Shown here piece after piece: positions 11,280 to 21,420 of a stretch of DNA of 64,000 nt. This stretch comes from Aphrocallistes beatrix (Eukaryota > Porifera > Hexactinellida > Sceptrulophora > Aphrocallistidae). The notes beneath the pieces are model-generated. The model searched no databases. It was not told the DNA's origin and saw only the letters and a list, made by a program, of their open reading frames with translations. The stretch lies in the NCBI GenBank assembly GCA_963281255.1, contig OY725489.1, positions 6,448,523 through 6,512,522 on the forward strand, written 5' to 3'. The stretch's first letter is position 1. Every line of letters begins with the position of its first letter. Made by a program: the position numbers and the translations under genes.

Positions 11280-12482
11280 GGTTGGCCTTTCCTGTAATAG
11301 CTAACTTTTGACTTTTTCAACCGATTCATTTAATTTTTTCAGTGCAGATTTGAATCGCAGAGTTATCTGCAAAACTGCATTAATAATTGAAATAATTAGA
11401 GATAAAAATTTTTTGGAAAAAAGGTCATTTTACAAGTAAGAAATCGGAAACAATATGCTTACAATCCATTAGAAACTTTTCAAATTCATTCATAAATCGT
11501 TGATCTAACTAATGAACAGACAGATTTTTGAAATTTTGAAAATTGTTAAAAATTCACACCAAAACACCCGAGGATTTTTATTTTAGTAATTTTGACACTA
11601 TTTTTTCTTAATTCTCTTTTTATTTGTATTATCAAAATTCTGTCTATTCATTATGTTCTACTCTTCGAGATCTATCAGAAACCGTTAAGTTTTCGTCCAT
11701 ATGTTGAATTTACAAAAAGTATGTTGAATTTACAAAAAGAATCACCTTTATAATTGCTGAAAAAAAAGTCTCAGAAAATAGGATTTAGAAAATATTTATA
11801 TATGTCCCTCGATTTCCATTAATTTTAACTGTTTTGGAATATTAAATAACATGCAAATATCCTTATTCGACAACTTATAGCACTACTTAACTTCAAAATA
11901 TGGTATATCAAATTTTTCTCAATCAAAAGTGGGAAAAAATGGTCATTGCTGACTGGCCACCCAAAAATGACCACATTCGATAGTGTCCACCGGAATTTGA
12001 GATCAATAACTTCTTCGAACCATGTCAGATCATCATTTTAATACTAAATTCGTGCTCAGCACTAAATTTCCAGCAATTTGATATATATATTAACCATATT
12101 TGGAGAAGTTTTTTGATGGCCGTGCATGGCAACGGCCAGAAATTTTTTCACATTCCTGGCCGTTGTTAGGAACCCGCAGCCAAAGAATTTCTCCAAATAT
12201 GTCCAATATATATATCAAATTGCTGGAAATTTAGTGCTGAGCACGAATTTAGCATTAAATAATGATCTGACATGGTTCAAAGAAGTTATGGATATGAGAC
12301 AAAATGTGTCCTTTTTTAGGCGACACCAGGTGGTACAAGTGGCTCTAAGTGGCGAAATATTTACAATGAAATTCTAAAAATCAAAATTATTGTTTAGAAC
12401 CCCTTTAGTTATCCTAAAATGGTTAAAAAGGACTTTTGGCAAATTTTTGATAAAAACAAAATGCCCATTGGAAAGGTCAACC
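11280..12482. mobile_element. TTAA-flanked element with terminal inverted repeats
   Basis: GGTTGGCCTTTCC at the left and GGAAAGGTCAACC at the right are inverted (12 of 13 match). Both abut TTAA (11276-11279 and 12483-12486), the target duplication of piggyBac/Kolobok-type elements. The 1.2-kb interior has no transposase and includes the palindrome at 12006-12289. Confidence 0.65.
12006..12289. repeat. Foldback with arms of about 107 bp
   Basis: Arms 12006-12114 and 12183-12289 are inverted, sharing gaaccatgtcagatcat, ctcagcactaaatttccagc and the tttgatatatata block. The spacer holds tggccgtgcatggcaacggcc. Lies inside the TTAA element. Confidence 0.85.
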
Positions 12483-13056
12483 TTAAGTAGGGTGAAATTG
12501 AACTATCATGTTAGATTATCCTTTCGTTCCATATCTTAATTCCATTTATTAGCAATTAAACTAATTTATGAGTTGATATTTTATTTATTTGTCGTTACAT
12601 GATTATAGTGATTTGTAGTCAGGTCAATATGATGCATGACCCCAAAAAAATGCAAGAAATTATTTTATTGAATTTTTCCGTTGTATCATGTCTTAGGAGT
12701 AACATACTAAAAGTTTACCGAAATTGGATTATCAGAAAGTGATTTGCCACGACCCCGTTGGTGACCCAGGACTATAAAAATCGCCGGTTTTGAATACAGA
12801 GTTTAACCGTTCAAATGATTACAAATCAGTTTTTTATCGTCATATTCGTGCTTAGCATCAAATTTCCGGCAATTTGATATATGCATTGACTATATTTTGA
12901 ACAAAGAATTTGGGCCAGCAACAGCCTGGAATGTAAAAACTCCGATCTCCAAATTTGGTGTAAACCATATCGAGTGAACCCTTGTTTTTCTCGGCTATGC
13001 TTACTGAGTACGAATTTCTTAATATACATAGTCTAAACGTTAGTTTTTAAATATTA

Positions 13057-15097
13057 CAAGCACGCTTCGCTTGCTTGCGCTGCGCTGCTTGCGGACACTA
13101 CGTGTCCGTAGAGTCGCCCTGCTGGTGCCTGGAGTTACTCAATCTAACATATTTTGGGAATTTTTCCTTTATATAAATATCGTAAACAAAGGTCAACGAA
13201 TAATTTCTCATATGGATCCGAAAATATAATATTTGAAATATAGAGCACTAAAAATCGCATGTCAACCATTGGAAGCAAGTCTCTAACCAATTTTGTAAAT
13301 TGTTTACTTTATGTATCTATTGCAAACAAAGGTAAACAAATTGATCATCAATTTACTCGAAAATGTGATATTCGAAATCAACACCCCTGAAAAACCCCAT
13401 GTCAACCGTTGAAAGCATGTTTCTACCATATTTTTGAGATTTGTTTACTTTATGTATCTATTGCAAACAAAAGTAAACAAATAATTTATCATATAGATCT
13501 GAAAATATGATATTCGAAATCTACGCCCCTGAAAACCCCATGTCAACCGTTGGAAGCAAGTTTCTAGCATATTTTTGTAATTTGTTTACTTTATGTATCT
13601 ATTGCAAACAAAAGTAAACAAATAATTTATCATATAGATCTGAAAATATGATATTCGAAATCTACGCCCCTGAAAACCCCATGTCAACCGTTGGAAGCAA
13701 GTTTCTAGCATATTTTTGAGATTTGTTTACTTTATGTATCTATTGCAAACAAAAGTAAACAAATAATTTATCATATAGATCTGAAAATATGATATTCGAA
13801 ATCTACGCCCCTGAAAACCCCATGTCAACCGTTGAAAGCAAGGTTCCAGCATATTTTTGAGATTTGTTTACTTTATGTATCTATTGCAAACAAAAGTAAA
13901 CAAATAATTTATCATATAGATCTGAAAATATGATATTCGAAATCTACGCCCCTGAAAACCCCATGTCAACCGTTGGAAGCAAGTTTCTAGCATATTTTTG
14001 TAATTTGTTTACTTTATGTATCTATTGCAAACAAAAGTAAACAAATAATTTATCATATAGATCTGAAAATATGATATTCGAAATCTACGCCCCTGAAAAC
14101 CCCATGTCAACCGTTGGAAGCAAGTTTCTAGCATATTTTTGAGATTTGTTTACTTTATGTATCTATTGCAAACAAAAGTAAACAAATAATTTATCATATG
14201 GATCTGAAAATATGATATTCGAAATCTACGCCCCTGAAAACCCCATGTCAACCGTTGGAAGCAAGTTTCTAGCATATTTTTGTAATTTGTTTACTTTATG
14301 TATCTATTGCAAACAAAAGTAAACAAATAATTTATCATATAGATCTGAAAATATGATATTCGAAATCTACGCCCCTGAAAACCCCATGTCAACCGTTGGA
14401 AGCAAGTTTCTAGCATATTTTTGAGATTTGTTTACTTTATGTATCTATTGCAAACAAAAGTAAACAAATAATTTATCATATAGATCTGAAAATATGATAT
14501 TCGAAATCTACGCCCCTGAAAACCCCATGTCAACCGTTGAAAGCAAGGTTCCAGCATATTTTTGAGATTTTTTTACTTTATGCATCTATTGCAAACAAAA
14601 GTAATCAAATAATTTATCATATAGATCTGAAAATATCATATTCGAAATCTACACCCCTGAAAACCCCATGTCACCCGTTGGAAGCTAGTCTCTAGCATAA
14701 CTTTCAAAATTCATCAAATGGTGTGAAAATATGTATATAAAGGTGTGAAAATATGCACATAATCTTTTTTATTGCCATACACTATAATACATTTAAGATA
14801 TCAAACATAAGTTGCTTTAAATTATTAATAACAATGACGATCTATTTATTGTAGTGTCGCACTTGTACAATGATTTCTATTGTGATAGTGTAGTCATATA
14901 TTTTGTATAGAAAAGGTGTGGAAAATTGTTTTCCATTTTTTTTTCAGAGGTGTGGAAATTTCGCTTAGATCTTAGAACTTAATCCTAGATTCATCATTTG
15001 ACACCTACATGCCAATTTTCGTATTTCTACGACTTGCCAATTCTTCAATCAATTCGGACAAACAAACAAACAAATCCTAGCATTTTAATATATAAGA
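13057..15097 (-). mobile_element. Family A Helitron with expanded 141-bp array
   Basis: The 3' end GCGTGCTTG is at 13057; the 5' end TCTTATATATTAAAATGCT finishes at 15097. It is inserted precisely between A (13056) and T (15098). The uninterrupted target is readable in the other foldback arm around 16465. The 3' part has the ggacactacgtgtccg hairpin, then a tandem array, then ggtgtgaaaatatg blocks. The 5' terminus carries a (gttt)n run and gtccgaattgattgaagaat. No ORF for Rep or helicase, so non-autonomous. Confidence 0.92.
13165..14700. repeat. 141-bp tandem array, about 11 units
   Basis: The anchor tatgtatct/tatgcatct recurs at 13310, 13451, 13592, 13733, 13874, 14015, 14156, 14297, 14438 and 14579, always 141 bp apart, plus a diverged first unit near 13169. 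Units differ at fixed sites: gtaattt versus gagattt, and ggaagcaagtttctag versus gaaagcaaggttccag. From 13592 they read A-B-C-A-B-A-B-C, a higher-order pattern. Non-coding and internal to the Helitron. Confidence 0.95.
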
Positions 15098-15589
15098 TGG
15101 TTTGCGACTGGTGGTATTCATATATTTTTAACGGTAAACATACTCATAATTTTTTGTTTTGTCCCTTTAATTCCTATGAAATATAAGAATGGAAAATTTA
15201 GGTGGCATAGATGGATTGATATGTTCCCATTTCAATTTCTTCTTCGGTTTAATCATCCGATGCAATACCTTCTTTCATTTTTCCACAGTTGTCATCTTGG
15301 CATCGTCCGCATGCTTGGGAACAGTTGAGTCCTTTTTTTTGCTGCTACATCTCTATAGCCTGTGGAACAGTTCCAGTGGATTATTTTCAGGAGTGCTTCG
15401 GGTGCAGGGTTACTGTCCAACATGACTGGGATTAGGCTGTTATCTTGGCAGTTCCATCCCCATTAGGTGACCTCGCCGTCCCCATCCACATCATCACCTG
15501 GAAATAGCACCTTAGAGAGTGAAATTCGTGGTGGAGGCTGTAGACGGCAGTCTTTCGGGTGTAGCGAAGCTTTTGGCTTCACTCACTTT

Positions 15590-16345
15590 CTTGCAGAGGA
15601 TAATGTTTCTCAAGTCGCAAAGACTTCCCCCAGGTTTTGCACTGAACAAAGCGATCATGACTTTATAACCAGTGCTTTATATCACAACTGGGTCTTGGTT
15701 TGGTGCTGAAAACACCCTAGCATAGCTTTTTAAGATGGAATCCTATTTGAACTTGTACAGAACAGACTTCTTTCCGAGCCCGAAAATGCTGGAAGTGGTG
15801 TCACACCGGGTGAATGCATGCAGAAAAAAATAGGCTGTGGCAGATTTCGCCCCCAAGCACTTGCTTCATCACCTTGACACTACGGTTGGTTTCCTTTTAT
15901 CTGAGCAGAAGTATATCTTCTTTGCATCGTTGTTAGGAGTGTAGTGCATCAACGTAACCAATAGATCCGTATCTTCGCCTATGAGAGTTGTTGTCTTGGA
16001 GGAGGCCATTGATACTGCTTACTACAATGTCAACATTGGCAGCCTGTATTACATGGCACCCTCGTTCTCTCATAGTTCAGAAATGAGACGGATGAGGGTC
16101 TGTTTGTTGGCTTGATTGGAAAGGGAATCCTCCTTATTACTACAGTCTCCGGCAAGAAATTTCACTTTCTGAGGTGCTATTTCCAGATGATGATGTGGAT
16201 GGGCATGGCTGATGGCATGGAGGTCACCTTGCACCCGGAACTCCTGAAAATGATCCACTAGAACTGTTCTACAGGCTCTAGCAGTCTCAGATATAGCTGC
16301 AGAAAACAAGGACTCAACTGTTATCAAGCATGCGGACGATGCCAA
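15590..16345 (-). pseudogene. XPG/PIN-like nuclease-domain protein, decayed
   Basis: Minus-strand frame 16345-16070 has KVKFLAGDCSNKEDSLSNQA and NKQTLIRLISEL. A further frame has TTTLIGEDTDLLVTLMHYTP (about 15990-15930). Two stops follow, then LHAFTRCDTTSSIFGLGKKS (about 15825-15765) and another stop. The order SN.xNK.xFI ... GEDTDLLVLL ... HAFTGCDTTSxxFGxGK is that of a family of XPG/FEN1-like (PIN-fold) proteins widespread in invertebrate genomes (recalled). Acidic GEDTD and the helix-hairpin-like GCDTT...G.GK support a nuclease-fold origin. It sits in the centre and right arm of the foldback element, so it is probably element cargo. Confidence 0.6.
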
Positions 16346-16484
16346 TATAACAACATTGGCTATATAAAAGGAATTTTATCGGATGATGAAACCGAATATG
16401 GTATTGAAATGTGAACAAATCAATCCATCTATGCTAAAAATATATGATACCACCAGTCGCAAACCATAATATTTAAAAACTAAC

Positions 16485-16492
16485 GTTTAGAC
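16485..16492. repeat. 8-bp hAT target duplication, left copy
   Basis: GTTTAGAC at 16485-16492 is repeated exactly at 17159-17166 on the other side of the hAT element. Confidence 0.95.
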
Positions 16493-17158
16493 CAGAGTTG
16501 TACGCGGACCGGCCCGGCCCGCAGGCCCGCGGGCTACCCGCGGGGCGACTTTTCTTATCGGCCCGCCGGCCGTGCGGGCCGAATATAATAGTTTGCGGGC
16601 TCCGCGGGCTGGAAATCTTGGCAGGACTCCCCGCGACAACCAACAACCGAGACGATGTTTTTAATTGTCACGAGGGACCAATTATAGAATACTTACATAA
16701 ATGGAACTTTGTGGAGTTGCATCAGATTATGATGAAGAAAATCCCCTGACCTATTGGGCCACAGTCCAACACCGCTTTCCCATCTTGGGAAGACTGGCTC
16801 GACATGTTCTATGCTGTCCGGCCACTTCGCGCAATCCGAACGTGACTTTTCACACACCGGAATGATATTAACCTCACGAAGGTCGCTTCTTTCGCCAAAA
16901 TATGTCAATTCGTTAGAATTTATAGCTGCTGCTCATCGAGCAGGACTTGGCACATTTTGAAACATGAATATTTAGTCTACTTAATATGTTTATAGTTTAC
17001 AACTTACAAAGCGGGCAAAAATATTTATGCGGGATTCTTGCGGGCCAAAAATATTTATGCGGGCTTCTTGCGGGCCGAATAATTTGGTTGCAGGCTGTGG
17101 GCCGGGTTAACTTAAAATTGCGGTCCGCGGTTACAAAATTCGGCCCGCGTCAACTCTG
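16493..17158 (+). mobile_element. hAT element, internally deleted, 666 bp
   Basis: Termini CAGAGTTGTACGCGGAC and CGCGTCAACTCTG are inverted and flanked by the 8-bp duplication GTTTAGAC. Subterminal sequence is strikingly GC-rich (repeated gcgggc/gcccgc). Around 16715-16960, in two frames, is the hAT dimerisation end: PLTYWATVQHRFPILGRLAR, then SERDFSHTGMILTSRRSLLS and VNSLEFIAAAHR. The catalytic part is missing, so non-autonomous. Confidence 0.92.
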
Positions 17159-17599
17159 GTTTAGACTATGTATATTAAGAAATTCGTACTCAGCAAGCAT
17201 AGCCGAGAAAAACAAGGGGTCACTCGATGTGGTTTACACCAAATTTGGAGATCGGAATTTTTACATTCCAGGCTGTTGCTAGGGAGGGCCCAAAATTCTT
17301 TGCTCAAAATATAGTCAATATATATATCAAATTGCCGGAAATTTGATGCTGAGTACGAATATGACAATAAAAAACTGATTTGCAATCATTTGAAAGGTTA
17401 AACTCTGTTTTCAAAACCGGCGATTTTTATAGTCCTGGGTCACCAACGGGGTCGTGGCAAATCACTTTCTGATAATCCAATTTCGGTAAACTTTTAGTAT
17501 GTTACTCCTAAGACATGATACAACGGAGAAATGCAATAAAACACTTTCTTGCATTTTTTTTTGGTTTGGGACTATTTGCTTCTTATTTTGACCTGACTA

Positions 17600-18119
17600 T
17601 TATCAGAAAATATAGAAATAAATATATCAATATTAATGATCAAATAATAACACGTCTGGTTTTATATCAGTGATCGAGTAGCTCCAACTGTTCCAACACT
17701 GTAAGTGATCGACTAGCTCCAACTGTTGCATCACTCTAAGTAATCGAAAATATCTATTGGATATAATGGGATTCTTATCTCATTAAATTAATGTATTTAA
17801 TTGAAAGATTACTGTAAGATTACTTAAATACTCCTTAATATTAAGTAAATTGTGAACAGATTTCCATTAATCAGATTTTCATTGATATATTTGCAGAAAC
17901 TATATAAAATGTATTATAAATGACAATTTAGACAATAAAAAGACGAAGTATTTAACTTACTTTTTCTAAATCACACCCTAAATAAATGTTTTATCACATG
18001 ATCTAAAAAACAGAAAATAGGTTGCAAAATAATTAAGATGCCTGTTTTCACGATTTGGAAATTACGCTTACCTTATTTAAATTTAAATTCCAATTTAAAT
18101 TCTTTAATTGGTATTGCTG
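17600..18119. other. AT-rich spacer
   Basis: No gene seen. A short duplication (agtgatcgagtagctccaac near 17670 and agtgatcgactagctccaac near 17704) is the only structure. Confidence 0.6.
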
Positions 18120-18378
18120 ATTTTCCCTAATTTTCATACCTTTTGATGAATTTTGAAAATAATGATAGAGACTAGCTTCCAACAGTTGACATGGGGTTTT
18201 TATTGGTGTAGATTTCGAATATCATATTTTCAGATCGAAATGATAAATTAATCGTATACTTTTGTTTACAATATTAATATAAAGTAAAAAGATTGAGCAA
18301 CTTCAGGCGCCCGCAGGGAGACTCTGCGGACACGCAGTGTCCGCAAGCCGCGCAGCGCAAGCAAGCGAAGCGAGCTTG
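18120..18378 (+). mobile_element. Family A Helitron 3' portion
   Basis: Plus-strand 3' end: one unit related to the 141-bp repeat (18130-18280), then the ggacacgcagtgtccgc hairpin, and the terminus GCGAGCTTG at 18378 followed by T. The 5' half is missing. Confidence 0.8.
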
Positions 18379-18549
18379 TTAGTTATAATAATCGCACAAA
18401 AGCTCACCGCTATTATATATTCAAGTAATTTTATTCTCTTGAATGACATGGCAATTTCTGCCCCTTTCTCTCTCTTCTTCACTCCTCTTCGTCCTCTCCT
18501 TTTCTTTTCACGTGGCCGTGGCTCGTAAAACGTCTCCTCAGACGTTTCA

Positions 18550-18888
18550 CTAATTGTTTCCTCCGGTGCTTCTGTCATTATTTCCTCCGGTGCTTCTGCT
18601 GTTCAAGCCCTTAGGGTTCTTAACTCGACTCAGCGCAACGTACAATTGCCCATGACTGAATATGGCATCAGGAGATGGTAGAAAGATACCAACAGATTCT
18701 AGACTCTGCCCCTGCCCTTTGTTAATTGTTATACAATAGGCAGGGCGAATGGGAAACTGTTCCGTCTGAGAACAAATCGAAAATCTGTTTCAGAAGGAGT
18801 CGTTATAATGCGAGGAATGAACACTCGTTTGCCACAATGGATACCTGTGGCAATTTCGGCATCTCTAACATTGTTTAAAAATGCTCTA
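18550..18888 (-). pseudogene. Helitron helicase C-terminus (Pif1-like)
   Basis: On the minus strand, from 18888 leftwards: [32 protein letters not shown] and [12 protein letters not shown]. After a one-base shift near 18745 come [20 protein letters not shown] and [16 protein letters not shown]. These are the last motifs of Pif1-type helicases of Helitrons (TINKxQGQT and YVALSRV). The rest of the helicase is absent: the next Helitron coding sequence, beyond the mariner at 18889-20173, is the N-terminal region. This copy is therefore internally deleted. Confidence 0.85.
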
Positions 18889-20173
18889 CAGGGTGGCCCA
18901 GGGAAATTGAGACAAATGTATATTCTATTATTACATGACCTTAGCTCATAACTAACTTTCAATTATACTTTAATTGCAGAAACCATACCAAATACCTTAT
19001 TTTACACTTGAATTCTGATTTCCTACCGTGATGATGAGAGAATTAGAAAAGAGAAGAGTCATTGAGTCACATTTCAATCATGGACAAAGTGCAACTGAAA
19101 TCTGGAAACATGTGAAATATCTCCAAATTTCAAGAGCTACTGTTTATCGGCATGTACAAAGGCTCCGAAATGGCGGCGATAGCTCCAGAAAATTGGGTTC
19201 TGGTGGTAAGATTCCCGAGGCCAGTCGTGTGGCTAGAAAGAAAATTGCAGCACGCCTCCACCGCAAACCAGCTCAATCATTGAGAAAAATAGCCAGAGAG
19301 ATCAAAATTCCTAAAACCACAGCTCAGAGAATTGTAAGAAGGGACATGAAGCTGAAAGCAAGAAAGAAAGAAAAGAAACAAGCACTTACAAGCCCCCAAA
19401 AAGTCAAGAGAGAGAAAAGATCAAGAGCTCTTCGTCGAAGCTTGGAGGGTAACTCGCAGAGACGAGTTCTGTTTTGTGATGAAAAGAATTTCATGATGGA
19501 TCAACCCCTAAACCGCCAAAACGATCGGGTTTACATTAAAGAAGGCACGAAGAAGCCTCTCAATAAGAATACTATCGTTGAAAGGAATAAATTCAGTAGG
19601 AAACTGATGGTTTGGGCAGGAGTCGCACATAATGTGAAAACCGATCTTGTATTCTTCAAACAAGGTGACAATCTGAATGCAGATCGCTACCTAAGTGACA
19701 TTTTAGCACCCATAGTTGTTCCTACTTGTCGCAAACACAATCTCCATTTCCAACAGGACTCCGCTCCATGCCATACTGCAACCAAAATATCAGAATACCT
19801 GAAATCTGAGAATGTTGGGTTTTGGACGAAGGAAGCTTGGCCCCCAAATTCTCCTGACCTCAATCCCCTTGACTACGGGATTTGGGGTATGATGGAACAG
19901 GAAGTCTATCGCATACCCCCAACGAGTTTACAAAATCTGAAAAGGAAAATTCAGCTTTCTTGGAAAAAATTAGATTTGTCCAAAGTCAATCGCTGCATCG
20001 ACCAGTTCAAGGTTAGATTACGGAGGTGTGAAATTTCTAAAGGTGGCCATTTTGAATCAAATTGAACATAAAGATATATAACACTAATAAATATTAGCAA
20101 ATCCGAAATAGTTCATATATTTGTGTGGTAAATAAAACATTGAAATTTGTCTCAATTTCCCTGGGCCACCCTG
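18889..20173 (+). mobile_element. Complete maT (DD37D) mariner element, 1285 bp
   Basis: Perfect 29-bp terminal inverted repeats beginning CAGGGTGGCCCAGGGAAATT, flanked by TA on both sides (18887-18888 and 20174-20175). One uninterrupted transposase ORF lies within. Inserted into a deleted Helitron. Intact ends plus an intact ORF suggest recent arrival. Confidence 0.97.
19028..20065 (+). CDS. Tc1/mariner transposase, maT (DD37D) clade
   Basis: A 345-residue protein, the normal length for the superfamily. It cuts and pastes its element at TA sites in the nucleus. Residues 1-50 and 60-110 form the paired helix-turn-helix DNA-binding domains (IESHFNHGQSATEIWKHV, KIAREIKIPKTTAQRIVRR). Residues 105-135 are very basic (possible nuclear localisation). 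The catalytic triad is D151 (LFCDEKNF), D244 (HFQQDSAPCHTA) and D282 (SPDLNPLDYGIWG). The 37 residues between the last two Asp define the maT-type DD37D spacing. The start is the first of three consecutive ATG-rich codons 139 bp inside the left inverted repeat. No stop or frameshift. Probably able to make protein; activity untested. Confidence 0.95.
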   Translation: MMMRELEKRRVIESHFNHGQSATEIWKHVKYLQISRATVYRHVQRLRNGGDSSRKLGSGGKIPEASRVARKKIAARLHRKPAQSLRKIAREIKIPKTTAQRIVRRDMKLKARKKEKKQALTSPQKVKREKRSRALRRSLEGNSQRRVLFCDEKNFMMDQPLNRQNDRVYIKEGTKKPLNKNTIVERNKFSRKLMVWAGVAHNVKTDLVFFKQGDNLNADRYLSDILAPIVVPTCRKHNLHFQQDSAPCHTATKISEYLKSENVGFWTKEAWPPNSPDLNPLDYGIWGMMEQEVYRIPPTSLQNLKRKIQLSWKKLDLSKVNRCIDQFKVRLRRCEISKGGHFESN

Positions 20174-20175
20174 TA

Positions 20176-20380
20176 CTCTTGGCTAACTGATACGTTCTCT
20201 GATATCTCAGGCGAACAGACCTCTGTAAAGAGCTCTGCTTTATATTCCTAGCAGTCTGGTACTTCAGCTGCGCTTCAAGCTGCATAACTTTCTCCTGAGA
20301 ATTCTGCTTATCAAAATGAGCAGTCTGGTATTTCAGCTGCGATTCTCGTAGTAGTATATTCCTTGTTACATATTTGGGGG
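20176..20380 (-). pseudogene. Helitron N-terminal coding fragment
   Basis: On the minus strand the repeated heptad-like motif ESQLKYQTAHFDKQNSQEK / LEAQLKYQTARNIKQSSLQR is followed by RLRYQRTYQLAKS. It matches the style and the RLEAQL end of the N-terminal ORF at 63803-64000. It is cut on the left by the maT mariner and on the right by an hAT fragment. Together with 18550-18888 and 20883-21111 it forms one deleted autonomous Helitron copy. Confidence 0.8.
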
Positions 20381-20882
20381 CCCCATTTTCTTTAGGCCAA
20401 TCTAGAAAGGCAATCTAGAAAAACATCGACCTTTTGTTAGTAGCACCAGTGACATCTGCTACTGTTGAGAGGGCCAATTCTGCCCTGGCATATGTAAAGA
20501 CGGAACTCCGTAGCTCAATGGGTGAAGAACGATTAAATGATTTAATTCTTCTTTATGTCCACAAAGACATTAATCTCACGTATTCTGAGATTGTAGATCG
20601 GTTTGCCATCAAAAGACCACGCTTGATGAAGTTAAGAAATCTATTAGATAACGTAGGTGATGAGACTGAGTGCTAGCCATCAGCAGCTGCTAGTTTTCAG
20701 TCTCTAGTGGTAATACAGTGGTACAGTATTACATACTAAAAAATATTATGAATCTTAGTATAGTACTACTATATGCAAATGGTCATTCGATATGGGTTTT
20801 AATATAATTATTCAAAAAATTTAAGTCGCTCGTTCCACTCGCTTTGGGCACCCCCTTTCGTGAAATCCTGGATCCGCCCCTG
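20381..20882 (+). mobile_element. hAT element 3' fragment
   Basis: Ends CCTGGATCCGCCCCTG at 20882, a typical hAT terminus (CAGGGGCGGATCC in reverse). The left end is not found. Contains the C-terminal coding fragment described separately. Inserted into the 5' leader of the family A Helitron. Confidence 0.75.
20434..20676 (+). pseudogene. hAT transposase C-terminal dimerisation region
   Basis: 80 residues: APVTSATVERANSALAYVKT, LRSSMGEERLNDLILLYVH and a short tail before TAG. This is the hAT C-terminal dimerisation motif (S-x-ERxFS...K...R..M...RL..L). It is all that remains of a transposase of some 600 residues. The ORF's first Met is not the native start. Confidence 0.85.
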
Positions 20883-21111
20883 ATTTATTCCAATGCATTT
20901 GCATTATAAAATAATCGAATTTGATTGGTCAGCACATTTTGTCACCTATCTTGGCGAGGTGTGAACATTTCGCTTAGATCTTCGAACTCAATCCTAGATT
21001 CATCATTTGACACCTACTTGCCAATTTTCGTATTTCTACGACTTGCCAATTCTTCAATCAATTCGGACAAATAAACAAACACAAACAAACAAACAAATCC
21101 TAGAGTTTAAG
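20883..21111 (-). mobile_element. Family A Helitron 5' end
   Basis: Minus-strand leader (aaataatcgaatttgattgg block, cacctatcttggcgaggtgt, ttgccaattcttcaatcaat, (aaac)n run), ending in a diverged version of the 5' terminus at 21095-21111. It is the start of the deleted autonomous copy extending to about 18550. Confidence 0.8.
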
Positions 21112-21420
21112 AGATATCGTCTTGAAATTTTACAGGAGGTGCAAAGTGATATGGAGATGTGCACCTCGGTGTTCACACCTCGCCGAGTTCACACCTCTTC
21201 GAGATAGGTGACAAAATATGCTGGCCAATCAAATTCGATTATTTTATAGTGCAAATACGTACATTGGAATAAAATAGTATTGACTTATGTATGCATACGA
21301 TCAAAAGAACTATTTGTGATTGAAATTCATTGGTTCATGTGACAATCAATCAATTATCAGCCTTTTATAATGCCATTCACATGATTCTATTTCATATAAA
21401 TGATTGAATACTGCTATTTT
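21112..21420 (+). mobile_element. Family A Helitron leader fragment, plus strand
   Basis: Head-to-head with the previous element: tgttcacacctcgccgag, gataggtgacaaaata, atcaaattcgattatttta, atgcatacgatcaaaag and aattatcagccttttata. These match the leader at 63540-63700. The 5' terminus is missing. Confidence 0.75.

Larger units (their letters stand above)
12616..17599. mobile_element. Large foldback element with two nested insertions
   Basis: Termini TAGTCAGGTCAA (12616) and TTGACCTGACTA (to 17599) are inverted. The left arm (12616-13056 resuming 15098-15545) mirrors the right arm (about 16110-16492 resuming 17167-17599). Shared blocks include ccaccagtcgcaaacca, the actaacgtttagac flank, tttggtgtaaacca and gtcctgggtcacc. 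The left arm is interrupted by a Helitron and the right arm by an hAT, so each arm shows the empty site of the other. Without them the element is about 2.27 kb with arms of about 0.8 kb. Its unique centre holds an XPG/PIN-like pseudogene. Superfamily unknown. Confidence 0.8.

Noticed and set aside
13165..14700. 141-bp array considered as a CRISPR or coding repeat
   Set aside because: No spacers and stops in all frames; it is a minisatellite inside a Helitron.
16498..16749. GC-rich ORF of 83 codons
   Set aside because: It translates the GC-rich terminal repeats of the hAT element in a frame different from the transposase remnant.
18303..18578. Minus-strand ORF of 91 codons with basic KKRRGRRGVKK
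   Set aside because: It joins Helitron 3' hairpin sequence with flanking sequence downstream of the helicase end; no family match.
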